Below the pieces are notes generated by a model. That model did not search any database, was not told the DNA's origin, and saw nothing but the letters and a program-made list of their open reading frames with translations. The position numbers and the translations under genes were made by a program. DNA of 6,747 nucleotides, taken from assembly GCA_002719575.1 (NCBI GenBank), contig PBHS01000003.1:1-6747 (forward strand), read 5' to 3'. The DNA comes from Gammaproteobacteria bacterium. GTDB lineage: Bacteria > Pseudomonadota > Gammaproteobacteria > Pseudomonadales > Pseudohongiellaceae. This document shows positions 1 to 5,318 of this stretch, piece by piece (position 1 is the stretch's first letter; the number at the start of each line of letters is the position of its first letter).

Positions 1-1650
1 GGCAAGCAAATGGCAATAGACGCCGATTTAAACGCAGGTGTAATTGATCAAGAGGCGGCAAAACGCCGACGCGACGAAGTGTCGCAAGAGTCTGACTTCT
101 TCGGGTCAATGGATGGTGCCTCTAAATTTGTCCGCGGTGACGCTATTGCCGGGATCCTAATATTACTGATAAATATCATTGGTGGCCTGGCAATTGGGAT
201 CAGCCAGCATAATCTCTCCTTCGCTCAGGCTGGGGAAATATATGTCTTACTTACGATCGGCGATGGTTTAGTTGCTCAGATTCCATCTCTTTTACTCTCT
301 TTATCAACTGCTATAATTGTGACGCGTGTCACAACATCAGAATCAACCAGCGCTCAAGCGGGAAATCAGCTAGCGAGCCCTGCAGCTTTATCTATTGCAT
401 CCGCGATTCTCATATTCCTAGGTTGTATACCAGGAATGCCGCACTTTATATTTCTTTCAATGGGCGTTGTCCTTGCTCTGATATCCTATTTTTTGGATAA
501 ATCGCAGAAAAAAGCTGCTGCAAAAGAAGCTGGCCTCCAAGAGATTGTTCCGGAAGAGGATAAAAATGCTGAGCACGACGAATTGGACTGGTCGCATATT
601 GAACCGGTGGATCAAGTTGGGCTGGAAATCGGTTATGGGCTAATTCCATTAATAGATCAAGAGTCTGGTGGAACTTTGCTCTCTCGAGTAAGAGGCATAC
701 GAAAGAAACTATCCTCGGAAATAGGTTTCTTGGTGAACCCCATTCGGATTAGAGATAACTTAGAGATCGGACCTAACGACTACAACATCGTTTTAAATGG
801 CACAATCCGAGGACAAGGACAGGTCTTTATAGGTAAGGATTTAGCTATAAATCCTGGTCAGATAACCATACCTTTAGAAGGTGAGAAAACAGTTGAACCT
901 GCTTTTGGCCTTGATGCCTTCTGGATTGATAGAACTCACAGCGATTTTGCAAAGACAGCAGGTTATACAGTCGTTGATCCAGCAACCGCAATCGCGACTC
1001 ATATGAATTCAATACTGAAGAACAACGCGGATCAATTGCTTGGGCACAACGAAACGCAGCAATTGCTCGATTTAGTGTCTGAACGATCGCCGAAATTAAT
1101 CGAAGATTTAGTGCCGGGAAAACTATCGGTCTCCACGGTTACACAGGTTTTGAAAAATCTGCTTCAAGAGGGTGTCTCAATCAGAGATAACCGATCAATC
1201 TTTGACAGTCTTCTATCTGAATCAGGCAAAACTAAAGATCCCGTCGAGTTAACATCACTTATCAGGCCGCATCTCGGGAGGAGCATTGTTCAAGGTATCG
1301 TAAGTGCAGGAGAAAACCTACCAATAATAACCCTCGAGCAGGGTCTTGAACAATTGCTCAATAATACGTTACAAGAAAATTCGAAATCACGAGACGCTTT
1401 TTTAGAGCCAAAGCTGATAGACGCATTGATCGATGCGATCGCGAGCGAAAAGTATGGTGTAGAAGAGCAGGGCCAGCCTGCGGTTTTAGTTGTTTCTCCA
1501 ACCATCAGGCCCTGGCTTTCTCGCATAACAAGACAACGGCTAGGTAACCTTTCCGTGCTGGCATATACAGAGATCCCTGAGGATCAAGAGATAAAGGTTG
1601 TAGGCAAGGTAGGTATTCAGACAAATCAAGCGCATGGGGTTGCAGCATGA
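1..1650 (+). CDS. flhA: FlhA, flagellar type III export gate protein (5'-partial)
   Basis: FlhA is the nonameric inner-membrane export-gate protein; its cytoplasmic ring receives chaperone-substrate complexes. The frame is open from base 1 and enters in the middle of the FHIPEP-family signature (GKQMAIDADLNAG), so the true start lies upstream and the Met at base 10 is internal. The visible 549 residues hold the last membrane segments (about residues 47-67, 85-109, 127-145 and 147-166), an acidic linker (about 170-195), and the complete cytoplasmic domain. Family landmarks are VGLEIGYGLIPLID (206-219), PAFGLDAFWI (300-309), GYTVVDPATAIATHM (321-335) and ETQQLLD (351-357). Family members are roughly 700 residues, so about 150 N-terminal residues are missing, cut off by the window edge rather than by mutation. 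The stop codon overlaps the flhF start (ATGA), which implies translational coupling. Identification is very secure. Confidence 0.97.
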   Translation, partial: GKQMAIDADLNAGVIDQEAAKRRRDEVSQESDFFGSMDGASKFVRGDAIAGILILLINIIGGLAIGISQHNLSFAQAGEIYVLLTIGDGLVAQIPSLLLSLSTAIIVTRVTTSESTSAQAGNQLASPAALSIASAILIFLGCIPGMPHFIFLSMGVVLALISYFLDKSQKKAAAKEAGLQEIVPEEDKNAEHDELDWSHIEPVDQVGLEIGYGLIPLIDQESGGTLLSRVRGIRKKLSSEIGFLVNPIRIRDNLEIGPNDYNIVLNGTIRGQGQVFIGKDLAINPGQITIPLEGEKTVEPAFGLDAFWIDRTHSDFAKTAGYTVVDPATAIATHMNSILKNNADQLLGHNETQQLLDLVSERSPKLIEDLVPGKLSVSTVTQVLKNLLQEGVSIRDNRSIFDSLLSESGKTKDPVELTSLIRPHLGRSIVQGIVSAGENLPIITLEQGLEQLLNNTLQENSKSRDAFLEPKLIDALIDAIASEKYGVEEQGQPAVLVVSPTIRPWLSRITRQRLGNLSVLAYTEIPEDQEIKVVGKVGIQTNQAHGVAA

Positions 1651-2723
1651 AAATGGATGTAATTTGGGCTCGGAGTCCTAAGATTGGTATCGGCCACGCG
1701 GTTTCGAGGTTCGGGGATGATTCATTACTTCTTTCGAGTAAAAAAATAGGGCAAAGATATCGCTTAATTATTGGGACAGACCAAGAAATAAAAGAAAAGA
1801 GAAACCCAAAACCACTATTAAGTGAACCTGTCAAATCGGCGCCTGAAAGGGAGAAGATGGATTATCAGAAAATATCTTTTCTCATCAAAAAGGAAATCGA
1901 GCACTTGCGAAAAGAGCTTGAAAGTAAGGCTTTAGAAAGCGATCGGGCGAAGTCGAATCTGGAAACAATGCTAAAAAATTTAAGAATTCCTTCAAATCTC
2001 CGTTCTTCCATTATGGCAAGACTCAGTGAGGACGATGCTAACCCGACGCTTACTCGTAAAGTTAAAAAAATATTGAAAGACACCCTACCCGAAAGCACAG
2101 AAATAGATCTTAGTGTTAAAACTCATATCCTTTGTGGAAATTATGGGTCTGGGAAAACAACGATCGCGATTAAAATGATATTAAAGCTGATGTCGCTAAA
2201 TCAAGCGGTCCCCATCCTAGTTAGTTACAAGCAGCAGCAATCGACATCCCAGTCGCTAATGAAAGAGCTATCTAAAGAGTTAGAAGTGCCAATCTTCGAT
2301 ATTAATGATATTGCCACCCTTCAGAAGGTTGAAGACCAGCTGACCGATAATGGTGTAATGATCGTTGATACTTCGACTGGAAATATCAAAGAAGAGATCC
2401 CAGAAATGGAGAAAGCGCTTCATTCAGTAAATTTTCATCTCGTAAACGCATGTGACTCATTTGTCGCTGCACAAGAGCATTTTTTGAACGTAACGAATTG
2501 GTCTAGTATCATTATCACCAGGCTTGAAATGAATTCAAATCGATGGCCATTGATTCAATCTCTCGCTAACGCAAAAATACCTTTATCACTTGGATCAATC
2601 AGCCCAGACCTAAATAGTCAGCTGGTCTCCGTGACCAAGGAAGATTTGATAGATCAACTAGATCTCCCTAACTCAGTGGAGTTCGATCAATTTAAAGCAA
2701 AACTAGCTGGTAAAGCTGCGTGA
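1647..2723 (+). CDS. flhF: FlhF, SRP-type GTPase for polar flagellum placement, short and divergent
   Basis: FlhF is the third SRP-family GTPase (with Ffh and FtsY) and recruits early flagellar parts to the cell pole. The protein has 358 residues, short for a family usually above 400 in polar-flagellated Gammaproteobacteria. Residues 1-45 fit the N-terminal B domain (FGDDSLLLSSKK followed by a YRLII strand). Residues 46-100 are a charged linker, 105-150 a helical N domain, and about 155-355 the G domain. The P-loop GNYGSGKT is clear (164-171). Other G motifs are worn: the expected D-[ST]-Y-R-I is SYKQQ near 193-197, DTAG is DTSTGN at 241-246, and TKLD is TRLE at 291-294. The start overlaps the flhA stop by 4 bp and has GGGG seven bases upstream (1636-1639), so Met1 is preferred over Met3. 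Identity rests on position between flhA and flhG plus domain order. Whether it still hydrolyses GTP is doubtful. Confidence 0.9.
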   Translation: MKMDVIWARSPKIGIGHAVSRFGDDSLLLSSKKIGQRYRLIIGTDQEIKEKRNPKPLLSEPVKSAPEREKMDYQKISFLIKKEIEHLRKELESKALESDRAKSNLETMLKNLRIPSNLRSSIMARLSEDDANPTLTRKVKKILKDTLPESTEIDLSVKTHILCGNYGSGKTTIAIKMILKLMSLNQAVPILVSYKQQQSTSQSLMKELSKELEVPIFDINDIATLQKVEDQLTDNGVMIVDTSTGNIKEEIPEMEKALHSVNFHLVNACDSFVAAQEHFLNVTNWSSIIITRLEMNSNRWPLIQSLANAKIPLSLGSISPDLNSQLVSVTKEDLIDQLDLPNSVEFDQFKAKLAGKAA

Positions 2724-2820
2724 ACAATGGTCGCGACATCGCTTTTTCCAAAAGCCGGCGTACGAAAACTGTCTATAACTTAATTCAACATTCAGACAGA
2801 AGAAAAAAATAGGTGTAAAG
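2724..2820 (+). other. 97-bp flhF-flhG gap with an 18-codon ORF and weak promoter-like sites
   Basis: This is the only sizeable gap in the plus-strand block; flhA/flhF overlap and flhG/fliA are 8 bp apart. It holds an ORF at 2727-2783 (18 codons plus TAA, peptide beginning MVATSLFPK and containing AGVRKL). The ORF starts 3 bp after the flhF stop and is in a different frame from flhG. There is no Shine-Dalgarno sequence for it, though reinitiation from flhF is possible. A GG-N10-GC arrangement (2729-2742) weakly resembles a sigma-54 promoter, and TATAAC (2774-2779) resembles a -10 box without a convincing -35. None of these is strong alone. The gap may hold an internal promoter or a decayed extension of flhG. 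Confidence 0.4.
2811..2815 (+). promoter_or_regulatory. Ribosome binding site of flhG
   Basis: AGGTG lies five bases before the ATG at 2821. It supports starting FlhG there, directly before the nucleotide-binding core. The same frame is closed upstream by TAA at 2776-2778, and no ATG, GTG or TTG lies between that stop and 2821. Confidence 0.7.
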
Positions 2821-3624
2821 ATGAGTACTCGTGTCGTCGGTATAGCAAGTGGGAAAGGTGGTGTCGGTAAAACGACACTAATCGTTAATCTTGCTTTGCA
2901 GCTTACCGAATTGGGGAAAAAAGTCTTGATTTTTGATGCTGACTTAGGGATGGCCAACGTGCATTTAGCTTTTTCAAAGAGCATATCCCACAATTTGACT
3001 GATGTTATCTGCGGAGCCGTAAGTCTGGAGCAGACTATTGTAAACCTTAGCGAAGAGATTGATCTTATTCCTGGTGGTAGCGGCGTGGCAGACCTTGCGG
3101 ATTTGGATAAAATTGCTGTTTCGTCAATAGTTCAAGCCTTTTCTGCGATAGAAGGTCGATATGACTACCTCTTGGTGGATATGTCTGCTGGCATTAGCAC
3201 CCAAGTGCTTACATTCCTTTCTTGTGTTCATCTCAAAATTGTTGTCGGAACCGATGAGCTAGGCTCCATATCTGACGCATACTCCCTAATAAAGGTGCTT
3301 TCAAAACAGTATGGAATAGAAAATTTAATCTATTTGCCAAACAGAGTCTCTTCCTCAAAGGCAGGGAAGAAACTGTTTGGGTCCCTCAATCACGTCACAA
3401 CAAAATTTCTCAACAAAAGCCTTGAATATATTGGTTGCATCTCAGAGGATTCTCTGTACTGCCGCGTTTGGGATTCTACTGAGCCCAAGGGGGTTATCAC
3501 TGCGTCTTCGAATGCATACGCGGAACTTTCAGCAGTGGTGTCAGAAATTGAGAAACATTCAGCATTTAGCTCGCTGGAGGGATCAAAAGGCCTATCATTT
3601 TTTCTTGACGGATTTGCAAGCTAG
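2821..3624 (+). CDS. flhG: FlhG/FleN, MinD-like ATPase controlling flagellar number
   Basis: FlhG (FleN in Pseudomonas) is a MinD/ParA-family ATPase that dimerises at the membrane, restrains flagellar number, and in Pseudomonas also antagonises the regulator FleQ. The 267-residue protein has an intact deviant Walker A GKGGVGKT (11-18, with the signature lysine at 12), the switch I segment DADLGMANV (39-47), the Walker B region LLVDMSAGIS (117-126), and ISDAYSLIK (150-158), where FleN proteins have a similar stretch. The C-terminus GLSFFLDGFAS resembles the short hydrophobic membrane-targeting tail of this family. The protein starts only 10 residues before Walker A, so the DQAxxLR activator helix that many FlhG proteins carry is absent. 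AGGTG supports the start. fliA follows after 8 bp, so the two are probably co-transcribed. Assignment is secure; the missing N-terminal helix is the notable point. Confidence 0.95.
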   Translation: MSTRVVGIASGKGGVGKTTLIVNLALQLTELGKKVLIFDADLGMANVHLAFSKSISHNLTDVICGAVSLEQTIVNLSEEIDLIPGGSGVADLADLDKIAVSSIVQAFSAIEGRYDYLLVDMSAGISTQVLTFLSCVHLKIVVGTDELGSISDAYSLIKVLSKQYGIENLIYLPNRVSSSKAGKKLFGSLNHVTTKFLNKSLEYIGCISEDSLYCRVWDSTEPKGVITASSNAYAELSAVVSEIEKHSAFSSLEGSKGLSFFLDGFAS

Positions 3625-3625
3625 T

Positions 3626-3630
3626 CGGAG
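3626..3630 (+). promoter_or_regulatory. Ribosome binding site of fliA, favouring the second ATG
   Basis: CGGAG sits only two bases before the ATG at 3633 but eight bases before the in-frame ATG at 3639. Normal spacing favours 3639 as the main start, which removes Met-Lys from the longer reading. Confidence 0.55.
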
Positions 3631-3632
3631 AT

Positions 3633-4349
3633 ATGAAGATGAGTTCAAAAGACGGCGAGTACCAAACGATCAAGAATTTAACTTCAGAGCCAGTTGATGT
3701 TTTACAGAAGATAGGTTTGGTAAAAAAAATAGCTCTTTATTTAAAGGCTCGTGTTCCTGACTATATGGAAGTCGATGATATGGTACAGATCGGCATGGTA
3801 GGGTTGATGGAGGCAAGTAAGTTATATGATGCAAGCGTTGGCGTTTCCTTCGATGAATATGCAAAGAGGCGAATAAAAGGAGCTATACTTGACGAAGTAA
3901 GGAAGTCGAGCAGTTTATCAAGACTAGCTGTGAAGACCACGCGAGAATACAACCAAGCCAAAACAACACTTTCTAATAATCTCAAGAAAGAACCAACAAA
4001 TGCTGAAATCGCTGCTTATTTGAATATTTCCATTTCAGAATTGGAGAAAAGGCGTGCTCACGCAAATCAAATGAACATGGTTCATCTTGAAGAGGATACG
4101 GCTGAATGGGAATCAGCATTCGAAGACGAGCATACAAACCCCTTGCTGTCTATGGAGCAGGCTGATTTAACGGAAAGGGTCGCAGCTGAGGTCTCTAAAC
4201 TGGATGATCGGTCAAAACTGATACTGTCACTTTATTACCGAGACGAAATGAATATGAAAGAAATCGGCTCTATTATTGGAGTGAATGAATCTCGAGTTAG
4301 CCAAATATTAAGTTCGACAGCAAAAGGTCTACGTCAAAGTTTATTGTGA
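3633..4349 (+). CDS. fliA: FliA, flagellar sigma-28 factor
   Basis: FliA directs RNA polymerase to late flagellar, motor and chemotaxis promoters and is held in check by FlgM. The length, 238 residues, is normal. Region 2 includes VDDMVQIGMVGLMEA (47-61) and FDEYAKRRIKGAILDEVRK (73-91). Region 3 is about 104-142 with PTNAEIAAYL (121-130). Region 4 has LDDRSKLILSLYYRDE (190-205) and the helix-turn-helix MKEIGSIIGVNESRVSQI (208-225). These match FliA rather than other sigma factors. One oddity: the usual D-W-x-P-R after the LDE-x-R motif reads S-S-L-S-R (93-97), so the conserved tryptophan and proline next to region 2.4 are gone while the arginine stays. The real start is probably Met3 (base 3639), judged by ribosome-binding-site spacing. 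In Pseudomonas the chemotaxis genes cheY-cheZ-cheA follow fliA; here the next gene is on the other strand. Confidence 0.96.
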   Translation: MKMSSKDGEYQTIKNLTSEPVDVLQKIGLVKKIALYLKARVPDYMEVDDMVQIGMVGLMEASKLYDASVGVSFDEYAKRRIKGAILDEVRKSSSLSRLAVKTTREYNQAKTTLSNNLKKEPTNAEIAAYLNISISELEKRRAHANQMNMVHLEEDTAEWESAFEDEHTNPLLSMEQADLTERVAAEVSKLDDRSKLILSLYYRDEMNMKEIGSIIGVNESRVSQILSSTAKGLRQSLL

Positions 4350-4364
4350 AAATCCAATTAAACT
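4338..4364. terminator. AT-rich hairpin at the fliA / membrane-protein convergence
   Basis: AGTTTA-TTG (4338-4346) pairs with CAA-T-TAAACT (4355-4364): nine base pairs with one bulged T and an eight-base loop that contains the fliA stop codon. It is the only inverted repeat seen at the junction of the two convergent blocks, so it could slow polymerases from either side. It is AT-rich and has no clear T-tract, so a working intrinsic terminator is uncertain. Confidence 0.25.
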
Positions 4365-4367
4365 GCG

Positions 4368-5210
4368 CTATTGTTCTTGGCTAAAGTAAATGTAGTCAAC
4401 ATCGGTTGTTCCTGCGGTTTCAGCCTCTTCTTCGATTTCTTTTGTCTGAATTTCTATTTGCGCGGTAACAAGGTCATAGTACTTCTCTTTTTCCAGGAGG
4501 ATCAGGGCCTGAAGCGTCTCCTCAAACTCTTCCAGTCGGGCATTGGATTGAATTACTCGTCGAATCTCAGTCGACATGGCAAGATTTGTATCACTAAATG
4601 CATCGAACTTATCATCGAACCCTGCGACCGAGGTTTGAAGGCGTTCGATATTTTGTTCAAACCCACCTATCTGCTCGTTCACACCTGAGGCAATTTGTTC
4701 GATTGCGACGTCCAATGTATTCTGAAATCCAAGGAGTTGTTCACCGAGACCTTCTGACTCGATGCCTGCAAGATCTAGATCGCGCTGCAGGTCTCCTATA
4801 AGTGAGTCCATTACAGTAAAAGAATTGATTCTGTCTCCGAGTTCTTCTGCTATAGATTGCTCGTTTCTTTGAGAAAACCAGGCGAAACCTGTTAGCAAAA
4901 TCGAAACAATTGAGAAGCCCATAACAACCGATAATGAGGTAGTCACCCGCTTTTTCAACGCTCCAATTTCGCGTTGCTCCCTTACGAATTGGCTGTCTAT
5001 CTTGTCAGAAAGACGGCCAAGCTGAGTTTTAAGGTCCTCTACGGAATCGCTTATTTTTGGAAAATCACCTTGCCCAATGTTTCCATCTTCCGACTCTTCG
5101 CTGTCCTCAGAGCCTTTCTGTTCTGCAACATCGGTTAGCGAATCATCATCCGGCGTTGGAGGACTGCTTTTCTCCTCCTCCGACGTGTCAGGATTGTTTT
5201 CGTCTGTCAT
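4368..5210 (-). CDS. Unrecognised single-pass membrane protein with acidic N-terminus and coiled coil
   Basis: I do not recognise this 280-residue protein. Residues 1-50 are strongly acidic, rich in Ser, Pro, Glu and Asp, and probably disordered. Residues 53-90 are helical and charged, ending in basic ALKKRV. One membrane segment spans about 91-112 (SLSVVMGFSIVSILLTGFAW). Basic residues just before it and none just after suggest a cytoplasmic N-terminus and a periplasmic C-terminus. Residues 115-262 form a long, mostly helical, coiled-coil-like region with three copies of a GF-x3-hydrophobic-acidic motif (161-167, 183-189, 197-203). The tail is acidic and ends DVDYIYFSQEQ. No enzyme motif, signal peptidase site or lipobox is seen. 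It lies 108 bp downstream of flhB on the same strand, so it may be read with fliR-flhB; its own ribosome binding site is weak. A scaffold or anchoring role at the envelope is possible, but that is inference. It is very likely a real gene because its architecture is coherent along the whole length. Confidence 0.85.
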   Translation of the reverse strand: MTDENNPDTSEEEKSSPPTPDDDSLTDVAEQKGSEDSEESEDGNIGQGDFPKISDSVEDLKTQLGRLSDKIDSQFVREQREIGALKKRVTTSLSVVMGFSIVSILLTGFAWFSQRNEQSIAEELGDRINSFTVMDSLIGDLQRDLDLAGIESEGLGEQLLGFQNTLDVAIEQIASGVNEQIGGFEQNIERLQTSVAGFDDKFDAFSDTNLAMSTEIRRVIQSNARLEEFEETLQALILLEKEKYYDLVTAQIEIQTKEIEEEAETAGTTDVDYIYFSQEQ

Positions 5211-5318
5211 TCTCTTGTCTCTATAGCTTTGATGGGTCTTTCTCTTACTTCACTCGCGCGCGGCGGTTTAAGCCTTTAGATCGCTACAAAATCCCAGTCG
5301 ACTGTTGGACTGAAAGGT
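5211..5318 (-). other. 108-bp spacer between flhB and the membrane-protein gene
   Basis: The spacer contains a ten-base palindrome CAGTCGACTG (5295-5304) just after the flhB stop. On the minus strand, CAGTC (5312-5308) can also pair with GACTG (5299-5295), followed by GGATTTTG, a very weak terminator-like element. A GC-rich patch (CGCGCGCGGCGG, 5255-5266) stands out from AT-rich surroundings. No convincing promoter for the downstream gene was found, and no small ORF that looks like a gene. Confidence 0.3.

Noticed and set aside
10..12. ATG at base 10 as the start of flhA.
   Set aside because: The frame is open to base 1 and the residues before it (Gly-Lys-Gln) continue the conserved FHIPEP-family signature, so this Met is internal.
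2733..2747. Small GCG/CGC hairpin followed by TTTTT after flhF, resembling an intrinsic terminator.
   Set aside because: The stem is only three to four base pairs, too weak for termination, and the downstream genes flhG and fliA belong to the same functional block.
3377..3697. A 106-codon plus-strand reading frame overlapping the end of flhG and the start of fliA.
   Set aside because: It is a shifted-frame shadow of two secure genes; its translation shows no domain or coherent architecture.
5250..5279. Possible sigma-28 promoter on the minus strand upstream of the unknown gene (TAAAG at 5278-5274).
   Set aside because: The -35-like TAAAG is good, but at the normal spacing the -10 region reads GCGCGAGT and matches GCCGATAA at only two or three of eight bases. 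A GCCG does occur, but about five bases too close.
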